A DNA stretch of 46,910 nucleotides, taken from a virus. Below, piece after piece: positions 26,065 through 32,508 of the stretch (positions are counted from its first letter, which is position 1; every line of letters starts with the position of its first letter). Below the pieces are notes generated by a model. That model was not told the origin of the DNA. It worked only from the letters and a program-made list of their open reading frames with translations, and searched no databases. The stretch is from positions 1 through 46,910 of the IMG/VR virus record IMGVR_UViG_3300009093_000065; one strand, written 5' to 3'. A program made the translations under genes and the position numbers.

Positions 26065-26282
26065 AGCGATTTTGGCATATTCACGATTGGACATCTTGGA
26101 GTAGGGCGGCATATTCAGCAACCACAGAACCCGCGATGTGGAAGGCTGTTTATCAAATAGGTATTTGCTTGAAGTGTGGAGCGGTCAGGTTTAGACACGT
26201 TCGCTCAGACATGGATACCTCCCTGAAATCTCCCACGGAATATGCCGATCAACCAGCCGCCTCATCTGGAGACAAGCCATGA
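26061..26282 (+). CDS. Early Trp-rich zinc-knuckle-like protein, 73 aa
   Basis: Trp/His-rich start (FWHIHDWTSW) and a lone CLKCG motif. With the two nearby His it could bind zinc, but this is less clear than in its neighbours. The beginning GATGAAGCGAT is also found at the start of the gene at 28373. Function unknown. Confidence 0.6.
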   Translation: MKRFWHIHDWTSWSRAAYSATTEPAMWKAVYQIGICLKCGAVRFRHVRSDMDTSLKSPTEYADQPAASSGDKP

Positions 26283-26560
26283 ACTACGCCGACACCAATC
26301 TACCGCCGGGAACGCATGTCAATGACTACGATCCCTTCTACGGCTTCCACTCAGAGAAGCCTTATGTCGAGTCGGTAGCCGAGTGCGACATGCTTGGATG
26401 CGGTGAGCCAAGGGCAGAGGGCAGTCCTAGCGATTACTGCGTGAGGCACACGATAGAGATTATCGCGGATGAGATTCAGGATACGCCGTTGAGTGAGCCA
26501 GCTAAACTTGCGGCCCTTGTTGATGAACTGAATGAATGGAGGAAGCGATGCGAGATGTAG
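26279..26560 (+). CDS. Early protein with Cys/His cluster, 93 aa
   Basis: Contains CDMLGCGEPRAEGSPSDYCV followed by RH, a possible zinc finger of the C-x4-C...C-x2-H type at about residues 37-58. The C-terminal helix is acidic. ATGA overlap with the previous gene; the next start lies 13 nt inside its end. Confidence 0.65.
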   Translation: MNYADTNLPPGTHVNDYDPFYGFHSEKPYVESVAECDMLGCGEPRAEGSPSDYCVRHTIEIIADEIQDTPLSEPAKLAALVDELNEWRKRCEM

Positions 26561-26676
26561 AAGGAAAGTTGGCGGGAGTTGTGATGGCATTCTGGGCGTT
26601 GTGTGTATTGGCGTCTCTGGGTGGAACTGGATTATTGATCTGGGCCGCGATTCATTTCATAAAGAAGTTTTGGTAG
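26548..26676 (+). CDS. Single-TM micro-protein, 42 aa
   Basis: A short N-terminus, then one or one and a half membrane helices (VVMAFWALCVLASLGGTGLL), ending IHFIKKFW with positive charge. Ribosome site GGAGGAAGCG precedes the ATG. Unknown function; second membrane micro-protein of this operon. Confidence 0.65.
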   Translation: MRDVEGKLAGVVMAFWALCVLASLGGTGLLIWAAIHFIKKFW

Positions 26677-26699
26677 CAGGAGTTGGAGGAGTGGCGGGG

Positions 26700-26912
26700 A
26701 TGACGCGAGAAATTTTGACGATCACGCAAAATGGTGGCCCAGATGTAGAGGCTTACTACGATCCGAACTACAAGGACAAGTGTGAAGTCTGCGGACAGAA
26801 GCCAGTTGTGCGAATCAGGAAGGCCGCAGACGATTCGATATTTTATGACGGATCAATGTGTGGGGCATGTACTTGGGGCGAGGCTGATTGTCTCGATCCT
26901 GCTAACTGGTAG
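26700..26912 (+). CDS. Zinc-ribbon protein, 70 aa
   Basis: Two Cys pairs, KCEVCGQKP and MCGACTWGEADC, separated by a basic strand pair (VVRIRKAADDSIFY) that form a plausible zinc ribbon. GGAGGAGTGGCGGGG precedes the ATG. Unknown target. Confidence 0.7.
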   Translation: MTREILTITQNGGPDVEAYYDPNYKDKCEVCGQKPVVRIRKAADDSIFYDGSMCGACTWGEADCLDPANW

Positions 26913-26947
26913 GGCCGCATCCCCTGATACGAAGGAGGGCTAGGAAG

Positions 26948-27130
26948 ATGCCTTTGACGAGTGAAGCGATGACCTTGGACATGCGATGCACCAACTGCGG
27001 CAAGGTTGGCATCGCGTATCTGAAAAAGGCTGGCCCGATACCAGCCCGCGAGGTGATGGATTGCCCACAGTGCGGAGAGCGGAAGTATCAAGCGCATGAA
27101 GTAGCAGCGGAGGCCCAGGATGGCGAGTGA
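26948..27130 (+). CDS. Zinc-ribbon protein, 60 aa
   Basis: Compact ribbon with MRCTNCGKVG (Cys 14 and 17) and DCPQCGERKY (Cys 39 and 42), the typical spacing for a four-Cys zinc ribbon. Good ribosome site (GGAGGGCTAGGAAG). Overlaps the next gene by 11 nt. Confidence 0.75.
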   Translation: MPLTSEAMTLDMRCTNCGKVGIAYLKKAGPIPAREVMDCPQCGERKYQAHEVAAEAQDGE

Positions 27131-27608
27131 GAGGGAGAGGATGAGCGATTTCGAGGCAATGAAGGCGGCTAAGGTAGGCCACAAGTTCGTGGATAAGTTC
27201 GATGAGGGGCTGCGCTTTATTGTTCTGCGCGGGCCTTTCCACCCGTGCGCCTACGTCGGCATACCGGAGGATCATCCGCTGGCCGGATACGACTATGAGG
27301 CTCTGCCAATAAATGCGCATGGCGGTCTAACCTACGCCGCAAAGGGAACAGGCACCTACCTTCCCACTGGCTTCTACTGGTACGGCTGGGATTATGGACA
27401 CTGCGACGACTACATGATATCAGACACGCATAGCGAAAGCTATGCGACCGTCAATGAGACGCGCACTAAATGGGATGCCAAATCTGTCGAGTCTGATTCG
27501 TGGACAGCTCTCTACGACTTTCGCAAGCTAATGAAGCTGGCTGAGGAGATAACCCGTAAGGCAGCATCTCCTGTTACCGCCGACCAAGAGGTGCGCGATG
27601 GGGAGTAA
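27120..27608 (+). CDS. Early protein of a common phage family, 162 aa
   Basis: Shows the pattern HPLAGYDYEALPINAHGGLT and YWYGWDYGHCDDY, which I know from many uncharacterised phage and prophage proteins (HGGLTY...W.G.D..H). The His, Asp and Trp residues may form a binding pocket, but no activity is established. Two starts are possible: 27120 with GGAGG, or 27141 with GGGAGAGG. Confidence 0.75.
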   Translation: MASERERMSDFEAMKAAKVGHKFVDKFDEGLRFIVLRGPFHPCAYVGIPEDHPLAGYDYEALPINAHGGLTYAAKGTGTYLPTGFYWYGWDYGHCDDYMISDTHSESYATVNETRTKWDAKSVESDSWTALYDFRKLMKLAEEITRKAASPVTADQEVRDGE

Positions 27609-27771
27609 GCCGATGAGTTGCAAGAATTGCGGCGATCCTATCGACGAGTTCCCGAACATACCTACGCCGGAGCTGCGCTGGAAGCACGCTAGCGGCTATT
27701 ACAACTGCGCAGGAGCCAACTGTCACTCCAGCACATACGCTGAACCAAAGGAGTCCATCGATGCCAACTGA
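27598..27771 (+). CDS. Zinc-finger micro-protein, 57 aa
   Basis: CKNCGDPI near the start and YNCAGANCHSSTY near residue 40 give a four-Cys zinc site. The last codons (GAT GCC AAC TGA) overlap the next gene's start and form part of a 16-bp repeat also present at 27929. Confidence 0.7.
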   Translation: MGSKPMSCKNCGDPIDEFPNIPTPELRWKHASGYYNCAGANCHSSTYAEPKESIDAN

Positions 27772-27944
27772 AGCGACCACGAAGGTAGAGCACGGCGGTG
27801 ACGGCTGGTTCTACGACAACTTAGGCGAAGGCTGGAGGATGCAATGCCTTTGCGGATTCCAGACCACCGCCGACATTGCCCTCAGCGTGTGCGGTGAAGA
27901 GATGGATGAGCATTTGTACGAGGTGAGTGATGCCAACTGAAGCG
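27760..27944. repeat. Pair of 16-bp direct repeats at gene junctions
   Basis: GATGCCAACTGAAGCG occurs at 27760-27775 and 27929-27944, 169 bp apart. Each copy contains the stop of one gene and the overlapping start of the next. Confidence 0.9.
27761..27940 (+). CDS. Early micro-protein flanked by direct repeats, 59 aa
   Basis: Trp/Gly-rich small protein with a CLCG pair and a later single Cys (MQCLCGFQTTADIALSVCG), possibly a zinc or redox site. Ribosome site AAAGGAG. Its start and its stop both lie in identical 16-bp sequences (27760-27775 and 27929-27944), so it is built like a removable cassette. Confidence 0.65.
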   Translation: MPTEATTKVEHGGDGWFYDNLGEGWRMQCLCGFQTTADIALSVCGEEMDEHLYEVSDAN

Positions 27945-28208
27945 GAGCGCAGGGCGGCTCATTGGAAGAAATTTGCCTTCACGGTAGAATTGGCCCTCTC
28001 CGCCGCCGAGGAGGAGCGGGCTGAGACTCAAGCCATGTTGCGGATTGAATCAGCCGCAGCACTTGAATGGCAAACACGCGCCGCCAACGCCGAGGAGAGG
28101 CTGCGGAGGGCCAAGGACTTACTGAGGATGAGGCTAGACGGGTTTACGGCTCATTCCGACGCACTGAATGAATCCATCGTGGCCCTTCTCGCCGAGAAGG
28201 AGGGGTAG
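27930..28208 (+). CDS. Early coiled-coil protein, 92 aa
   Basis: Almost fully helical and charged (SAAEEERAETQAMLRIESAA, then AEERLRRAKDLLRMRL), likely a dimeric coiled coil. Starts inside the second 16-bp junction repeat with the same first five residues (MPTEA) as its upstream neighbour. Function unknown. Confidence 0.65.
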   Translation: MPTEAERRAAHWKKFAFTVELALSAAEEERAETQAMLRIESAAALEWQTRAANAEERLRRAKDLLRMRLDGFTAHSDALNESIVALLAEKEG

Positions 28209-28211
28209 GGG

Positions 28212-28376
28212 ATGGCCGAACCGATTTATGACTATCGTTGCTACTGCGCGGATTGCAGTTATCAGTGGCTTTCAGATGGAGAGCCGGATCAATGCCCGAA
28301 CTGTGGAGGTAGCGGCACGGTTAGCTTTACGCGGCTTGGAGCCGCCCCACCTGTGGAAGAGGAGAAGATGAGATGA
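28212..28376 (+). CDS. Zinc-ribbon micro-protein, 54 aa
   Basis: YRCYCADCSYQWLS and QCPNCGGSGTV provide a four- or five-Cys zinc ribbon of the regulatory-protein FmdB type in appearance. Overlaps the next start (ATGA). Confidence 0.7.
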   Translation: MAEPIYDYRCYCADCSYQWLSDGEPDQCPNCGGSGTVSFTRLGAAPPVEEEKMR

Positions 28377-28579
28377 AGCGATGGATCAGGAAATGGCTGG
28401 GCATAACCGAATATTCGGGCTACCCTCACAGGTTCGTTTCTCTGGTGTACTGGCACGATCATATATTGGGCGTGGATGGAAACGGGGACATATGGCAACT
28501 TGATTTTGACTATGCGGCGAATATCCCAACCGTGCAACTGTTGACGATAAACCCTCTCCAACGGAGCCATCATGACTAA
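28373..28579 (+). CDS. Early protein with amphipathic N-terminus, 68 aa
   Basis: Begins MKRWIRKWLGI, an amphipathic helix nearly repeated in the late protein at 21005 (IKRWIKDWLGI). The rest is a beta-type domain (FVSLVYWHDHILGVDGNGDI). Possible membrane or host-protein docking; unknown. Confidence 0.65.
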   Translation: MKRWIRKWLGITEYSGYPHRFVSLVYWHDHILGVDGNGDIWQLDFDYAANIPTVQLLTINPLQRSHHD

Positions 28580-28721
28580 AGCAATCGCTATTGGGGTTTT
28601 GTTGCTGGCAATCACGACGCCGATATTTGCTCAAGACTGCTGGTGCCAAGCTATACGAGTAACAATTCAGTTCCACCGAAGCTGGCCAACAGAGAGAAAG
28701 GGGCGAGATGAGACTCCGTGA
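28572..28721 (+). CDS. Exported micro-protein with signal peptide, 49 aa
   Basis: A classical Sec signal (MTKAIAIGVLLLAITTPIFA, residues 1-20), then a short mature part of about 29 residues beginning QDCWCQ. The mature peptide would be periplasmic, with a Cys pair that could form a disulfide. Early-expressed exported peptides are good candidates for superinfection exclusion; this is inference. Overlaps both neighbours. Confidence 0.65.
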   Translation: MTKAIAIGVLLLAITTPIFAQDCWCQAIRVTIQFHRSWPTERKGRDETP

Positions 28722-28848
28722 ACACGAATGCCCTTATTGCCGGCACACAACCGCAAGCCTTGAGTCAATGAATTCCCACATCATGTTTACCTGCCACTTT
28801 GCGCCATGCGGGTGGGGACTGAGGGCGCAAGAGAAAGGACGCAACTGA
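28708..28848 (+). CDS. Zinc-finger micro-protein, 46 aa
   Basis: HECPYCRHTTASLESMNSH followed by FTCHFAPCGWGL gives Cys/His ligands for one zinc, close to the C-x2-C...C-x4-C pattern of Ogr/Delta-like zinc fingers, although too short for a full one. Coupled to the next gene by overlapping stop and start. Confidence 0.65.
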   Translation: MRLREHECPYCRHTTASLESMNSHIMFTCHFAPCGWGLRAQEKGRN

Positions 28849-30203
28849 TGACTGCATTAGATGTAGCTTGCCCGCGATGCGATGCCAAGCCGGGTATGAA
28901 GTGCTTTGAGAAGCAGTTTGGTTTTTTCGAGTCCAAGTTTCACAACGCACGAATTGAGGCCGCACAGAAGCCCGCAATTCCCGCGCAGGCCACGACGAGA
29001 GCAAGCGACGAGGGGGGATTTCAGGAACGTCCCATCCGTGCAACCTCAGGAGAAGGTGCGATAGAGGTTGGCGACAAGAAGGGCGGTATGCCGAGGCTTG
29101 AGAACTGGTTTGTAATTGGAACTGGAGATGCCTACACCGCTCCCGAAGCTCAAGGCCGTGTATTGGTTGGCATCGTCTACGGCCATCCTAAGCACGATGA
29201 TGGCAAGCAGATTCGCACGTCGAGGCTCCAAACGCTTGACCTGAAAACAAGAGTGGCCGTTACGCGGAATACTACCTACACGCTGGGAATGCCGGACGCT
29301 GACTACGCAAAGCAATTCCCCGCCTCCCTCCCTGCAACCAAAGTGGCCTGCCCTTCATGTGGGCATCCCAGCCATTTTCCACTGCGATGCGGCTTTCTTA
29401 TCAGCGACAGTAGGGAAGAGTACGGACAGCTGCGCTGTGAGTGCCTTGAAGCTGCAACCAAAGTGGCCGAGGGCAACGAGACTAAGCCAGTTAGCGACCT
29501 GCTGGAGTCGATGAAAGTGGTAGATCGGTCGCAGCGATACATTGAATGCCGCTCGGATGTGCTTATCGCGCTGATGTACGAGCTTGCACGGCACCGAGAA
29601 GGAAGCCCGATAGATTGTTGCCGTGGAATGGCCCCAGCTCATGAGTGCTACATCAACTGCGGAGGTACGAAGGCGAATCCCTCCCCCGCTGTGGATGCTG
29701 GAGAGCCTTTGCCGCCGATTGCCCAGCCGTTTCGCATTGAATCCGAGCCTAGAGCTGGCCGCGTTGTGTGGGAGGCCGATTACACACTGCTAAGACTCGC
29801 TGCCGAGAACTCGATTCGTGCGCTGGAGCAAAGACTGGCCGACAGTGATAAGACGTTGGCGATTCAGCAAGAGGCGACTAAATCGGCCGAGGCCAAACTA
29901 AAACGCGAACGCAGCGTGTGGTGCGACCAGCCCGAGGATCGCCTGTACCATGCCTCAGACCGGACATGGTGGAAGCGAGTAGGCGTGGATTGCACACTAG
30001 CCGATGCGCCGCCCATAGTCGCTGAACTATCATCCCAAATAGCCGCTCTTACTGCCGCGATGAAAGAGATTGCAGGCATTCTCGAAGGCCCGATCATGGG
30101 CGCGAGTCCAAACCACTACCGTAAAGTCGCACTAGTTAAACTACGCGCGGCTCTCGCAGCCGGGAAAGGAGATGCAAATGCGCCTAGCGGTTCCAAAGCA
30201 TGA
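28848..30203 (+). CDS. Large early protein with phage zinc fingers, 451 aa
   Basis: The only large gene of the early operon. It begins with the phage zinc-binding motif CPRCDAKPGMKCF ... KFHNARIEAA (C8, C11, C19, H about 32), known from many phage proteins and present again at 36399. Further Cys pairs are ACPSCGHPSHFPLRC and a C..C cluster around residues 260-275 (DCCRGMAPAHECYINC). The C-terminal part has a coiled coil (ADSDKTLAIQQEATKSAEAK). It looks like a mosaic of several small domains joined in one frame; function unknown, nucleic-acid binding likely. Confidence 0.7.
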   Translation: MTALDVACPRCDAKPGMKCFEKQFGFFESKFHNARIEAAQKPAIPAQATTRASDEGGFQERPIRATSGEGAIEVGDKKGGMPRLENWFVIGTGDAYTAPEAQGRVLVGIVYGHPKHDDGKQIRTSRLQTLDLKTRVAVTRNTTYTLGMPDADYAKQFPASLPATKVACPSCGHPSHFPLRCGFLISDSREEYGQLRCECLEAATKVAEGNETKPVSDLLESMKVVDRSQRYIECRSDVLIALMYELARHREGSPIDCCRGMAPAHECYINCGGTKANPSPAVDAGEPLPPIAQPFRIESEPRAGRVVWEADYTLLRLAAENSIRALEQRLADSDKTLAIQQEATKSAEAKLKRERSVWCDQPEDRLYHASDRTWWKRVGVDCTLADAPPIVAELSSQIAALTAAMKEIAGILEGPIMGASPNHYRKVALVKLRAALAAGKGDANAPSGSKA

Positions 30204-30372
30204 CAACAGGCCAGTGCGGGAGGGCGAATGTCCACCGCAGCCATTGACTATCGACTACCACGGCCCCGAGTCAGTTCCATTGCTGGATTTGTTCGACATT
30301 CACCTAACACTGGATGACAAGATTATTCTCCGCAGATTGCAGATTGCGAATGGTGATGCAAATGGAAAGTGA
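30178..30372 (+). CDS. Early protein, 64 aa
   Basis: Unrecognised, with an acidic C-terminal helix (LDLFDIHLTLDDKIILRRLQ). The start at 30178 is preferred over the ATG at 30172 because AAAGGAG lies 6 nt before it. The sequence GATGCAAATG at its start recurs at the start of the next gene (30355-30364). Confidence 0.6.
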   Translation: MRLAVPKHDNRPVREGECPPQPLTIDYHGPESVPLLDLFDIHLTLDDKIILRRLQIANGDANGK

Positions 30373-30685
30373 ACTGAATCCGTGCCCTAGCGGTGTGGGC
30401 TGCAAACGCATTGAGCCGTGGTGGAATGGATCGCGCGAAGGAGATGGCCAGAAGTATCGCGTGGTCTGCTATGACTGTGGCTGGGAAGGCCCAGAGTGCG
30501 CTACTGAAGAAGCCGCCATCGCCGCATGGAACACACGCCCCGCTCTTGCTGGAGGAGCCGAGAGAACTTTAGTACGCCGCTCGGAAGGATTTGATGGGCC
30601 TAGCGATGGAGAAGCTACTTGGGTTGTCCGTGCCTCCGACTACGACGCCGTATGCGCCGAACTCGCGGCCTGCCGTGCTAAGTAG
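30362..30685 (+). CDS. Lar-family restriction-alleviation-like protein, 107 aa
   Basis: The segment LNPCPSGVGC ... YRVVCYDCGWEGP ... AAIAAWNTRP matches the Lar-type zinc domain (restriction alleviation protein family): paired cysteines, then the conserved AW-N-R end. Lar of the Rac prophage reduces attack by type I restriction systems, so anti-restriction is the best guess, although most phage members are untested. The C-terminal 40 residues are extra and acidic. Last gene of the operon; its stop abuts the convergent nuclease gene with no gap. Confidence 0.7.
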   Translation: MESELNPCPSGVGCKRIEPWWNGSREGDGQKYRVVCYDCGWEGPECATEEAAIAAWNTRPALAGGAERTLVRRSEGFDGPSDGEATWVVRASDYDAVCAELAACRAK

Positions 30686-31018
30686 TCATGGATTCAACAG
30701 TTGCGGCCTAATTACGTTGATGGCCTCGCCAGATTTCACCATGTCTGTAGTGAACTTGAATACCAGCCATTCAAGCGATGCGGCCAGATTGTATTTGCGC
30801 ATGTCGGACTCGATCGACGATCCACGGTTGTGACGGCCCTGCACCCAAGTTCCGCCTTCAATCTCTACGGCGATCTTGTGGCGAGGCCAAGCAAAGTCAA
30901 AGCGGTACTTCCTGCCCTCAGCGAATTTGTATTCGCGTTCAGGGGTAAGGCCGTTCAACTGGCAGTGCAGCGCGAACTCTTCTTCGCCGGGACTGAGCTT
31001 CTTCGGTAAATCAGCCAT
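30686..31018 (-). CDS. Restriction-fold (DUF559/Vsr-like) endonuclease, 110 aa
   Basis: Pattern of small PD-(D/E)XK nucleases: EFALHCQLNGLTPEREYKF, then the active-site strands YRFDFAWPRHKIAVEIEGG (D-x(n)-E-x-E), then the GRHNRGSSIESDMRKYNLAA helix and WLVFKFT. Such proteins in phages may resolve junctions or cut host or rival DNA. The start at 31018 overlaps the upstream gene by 8 nt. It ends the leftward DNA-metabolism operon. Confidence 0.8.
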   Translation of the reverse strand: MADLPKKLSPGEEEFALHCQLNGLTPEREYKFAEGRKYRFDFAWPRHKIAVEIEGGTWVQGRHNRGSSIESDMRKYNLAASLEWLVFKFTTDMVKSGEAINVIRPQLLNP

Positions 31019-31226
31019 GAGCGGCCCCAGAAACGGCGGATGGCCTGTGAGACGGCTTTGATGCCATCGAAGGCGTGTAGGGCTTGCTAGGCTCGGCAAT
31101 CACCATTTCACCGCAATGGCAGACGTAGCGTATGGGATGGGCGGGACGCTTTCCCTGCATCACCTGACGCATCCTGCTATGACAGTCTGGGCAGATTCGT
31201 ATGACTTGATTGAATAACCTACGCAT
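31011..31226 (-). CDS. Zinc-ribbon protein, 71 aa
   Basis: CPDCHSRMRQVMQG followed by RYVCHCGEMV gives a four-ligand zinc ribbon, with a Ser/Pro-rich tail. Overlaps both neighbours. Role unknown. Confidence 0.65.
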   Translation of the reverse strand: MRRLFNQVIRICPDCHSRMRQVMQGKRPAHPIRYVCHCGEMVIAEPSKPYTPSMASKPSHRPSAVSGAAHG

Positions 31227-31419
31227 GACGATTACCCCTCATCTTACGCATCTGTTGAGGCCATATATCAAGGTCTAAAATCCATCTATTCAATGTGTTA
31301 CGATGGATACCAATAGCTGCGGCTGTTTTCACCTGATTGCAGTCATTAGCTTTTAGGGCGTCTAGGACGAACTTTCTGTGGAATCGCTCGAAGGCTTCCC
31401 GATAGAGGCCATGACCATC
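31219..31419 (-). CDS. Fis-type HTH segment, needs -1 frameshift from upstream
   Basis: This frame encodes DGHGLYREAFERFHRKF and KTAAAIGIHRNTLNRWI, a clear Fis-family (HTH_8) DNA-binding domain, ending RKMRGNRHA. It has no convincing start of its own: the only upstream ATG in frame (31614) lies inside the previous gene and out of that gene's frame. The upstream overlapping gene (31362-31580) reads in the +1 frame relative to it and ends in nonsense-like residues across this domain. A -1 shift, natural or caused by a sequencing indel, would join them into one protein of about 120 aa. Confidence 0.6.
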   Translation of the reverse strand, partial: DGHGLYREAFERFHRKFVLDALKANDCNQVKTAAAIGIHRNTLNRWILDLDIWPQQMRKMRGNRHA

Positions 31420-31580
31420 TTGTAATCCGGGTAGATTCGCCGTTTCTCCAGTCCGATGCTGAAGCTCTGCGGGCAACCCGACGCTTGTTCCGCTAGGAGC
31501 TGCTTGAGCATATAGTTCTCTCGGGTAATCCTCTCCCGGCATTGAGCGCATATTCGATTCTGGGTGCATTTGCATGTCAC
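31362..31580 (-). CDS. Cys-motif protein, 72 aa, N-terminal part of split HTH gene
   Basis: Starts with GTG at 31580, overlapping the previous stop (GTGA) and preceded by GGAGG, so initiation is well supported. Encodes CKCTQNRICAQCRERITREN (zinc knuckle) and a helix (MLKQLLAEQ). The last 16 residues (SIGKPSSDSTESSS) are low-complexity and occupy the DNA of the HTH domain in the other frame, which suggests a frameshift near 31419-31445. Confidence 0.65.
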   Translation of the reverse strand: MTCKCTQNRICAQCRERITRENYMLKQLLAEQASGCPQSFSIGLEKRRIYPDYKMVMASIGKPSSDSTESSS

Positions 31581-31933
31581 ATAATCCTCCGTCGTACAGT
31601 TTCAGCTTCTTCATCTGAAATCAGGGGAGGGCCGCGATAAATACCAGGCTCCCTGTAAACAGGTGCTGAGGCCTCGCCAGCCCACCATTCTGCGGGGTCG
31701 TCCATATAGCGGCCTTGATTGAAAAATGTCGCCGGATGTGGGGTGAACATGCCCTTATTGCCAGCAGGCGAGGCGGCGTATTTAACGACCTGATCGTATA
31801 TTCTCTTGCGGGCCGTATCCATATCCACGCTCATCTCTAGCGAGTAAGCTCTGACCGCCTTGGCAATGGCTTTGAGTGCGGCGATTTTCCCAACGTGGCG
31901 GGGGTAGGCTGCGTACACTTGCTCGTCGTTCAC
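31577..31933 (-). CDS. Replication-initiator-like fragment, 118 aa
   Basis: Matches the C-terminal region of phage replisome organiser proteins: AYPRHVGKIAALKAIAKAV near the start and FTPHPATFFNQGRYMDDPAEW later. In larger phage O/DnaT-like proteins this part contacts the helicase loader or helicase. Here it is a stand-alone protein without the DNA-binding N-terminus; the separate HTH gene downstream might supply that. This is the only replication-like protein found. Confidence 0.7.
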   Translation of the reverse strand: MNDEQVYAAYPRHVGKIAALKAIAKAVRAYSLEMSVDMDTARKRIYDQVVKYAASPAGNKGMFTPHPATFFNQGRYMDDPAEWWAGEASAPVYREPGIYRGPPLISDEEAETVRRRIM

Positions 31934-31941
31934 GTTCTCTC

Positions 31942-32340
31942 CTAATCGCAGATTACGCCCGGAGGCTCAATACCTTTCAAGCGCAGCAGTGTTCCAATCG
32001 AAGCCCCTTCAGCCTTCCATACGGTAACCTTGCAAGTGGTAGCCGCACTGAATCGAGGCGGACTCCGATATAGAAAATCTCGTTTACGCTTGCTCTCGAC
32101 TCGAATGGGAGGAACGCTTTTGGGATGGAGCGCGAAGGCGAGCCGCCGTTCATGCAGCTCCAAGGCGCTTTGATGCGCTCGCTCGATACGCGAGAATCCA
32201 TCGCTAGCGAAGTGGATATAGCCGCAGTGATTGCAGACATAAAGCTCGGTTCCGGGGTGAGTACCCCATCGCTCTGCCGCAGTCTCCATCGTATGCTTCC
32301 ACTTCCGCTTGCACGAAATATCATTCCGATACCGTTCCAT
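31942..32340 (-). CDS. Zinc-binding protein, 132 aa
   Basis: The start at 32340 (MERYRNDISCKRKWKH) follows GAGAAAG and lies 11 nt after the tRNA-Leu-like gene. A longer frame running through both tRNAs is rejected. YVCNHCGYIHF and the early Cys/His give a zinc site (about residues 10-42). The rest is basic (SKRKRDFLYRSPPRF). Function unknown. Confidence 0.6.
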   Translation of the reverse strand: MERYRNDISCKRKWKHTMETAAERWGTHPGTELYVCNHCGYIHFASDGFSRIERAHQSALELHERRLAFALHPKSVPPIRVESKRKRDFLYRSPPRFSAATTCKVTVWKAEGASIGTLLRLKGIEPPGVICD

Positions 32341-32350
32341 ATACTTTCTC

Positions 32351-32427
32351 TGGTGCGGACAGGTGGATTTGAACCACCAACCAGATGATTTTAAGTCATC
32401 TCGCTCTTCCAGTTGGAGCATACCCGC
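32351..32427 (-). tRNA. tRNA with anticodon UAA (Leu codon), class I shape
   Basis: 77 nt including encoded CCA. Acceptor GCGGGTA/TGTCCGC (two G-U pairs), D-stem GCTC/GAGC, anticodon stem GATGA/TCATC with loop CTTAAAA (anticodon TAA), variable loop of only 5 nt, T-arm GGTGG-TTCAAAT-CCACC. The anticodon reads UUA, but bacterial tRNA-Leu normally has a long variable arm. Only one base separates acceptor and D-stem. So the amino acid is uncertain. Confidence 0.8.
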
Positions 32428-32433
32428 TAATTT

Positions 32434-32508
32434 TGGAGGCGGATGGTGGAGTCGAACCACCATCTCAGATTTAGGAAATCCGCACGCTATCCGTTGCGCC
32501 AATCCGCC
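32434..32508 (-). tRNA. tRNA-Arg(CCU)
   Basis: 75 nt with CCA. Acceptor GGCGGAT/ATCCGCC is perfect; D-stem GCGC/GCGT; anticodon stem CGGAT/ATCTG with loop TTCCTAA (anticodon CCT, reads AGG); T-arm GTGG-TTCGACT-CCAC. AGG is commonly rare in bacteria, so this fits a phage codon supplement. First of the two tRNAs in the leftward transcript. Confidence 0.9.

Noticed and set aside
31219-31614. 131-aa protein starting at 31614 for the Fis HTH
   Set aside because: Its first 60 residues lie inside two other well-supported genes in a different frame and look random; only the C-terminal HTH part is real.
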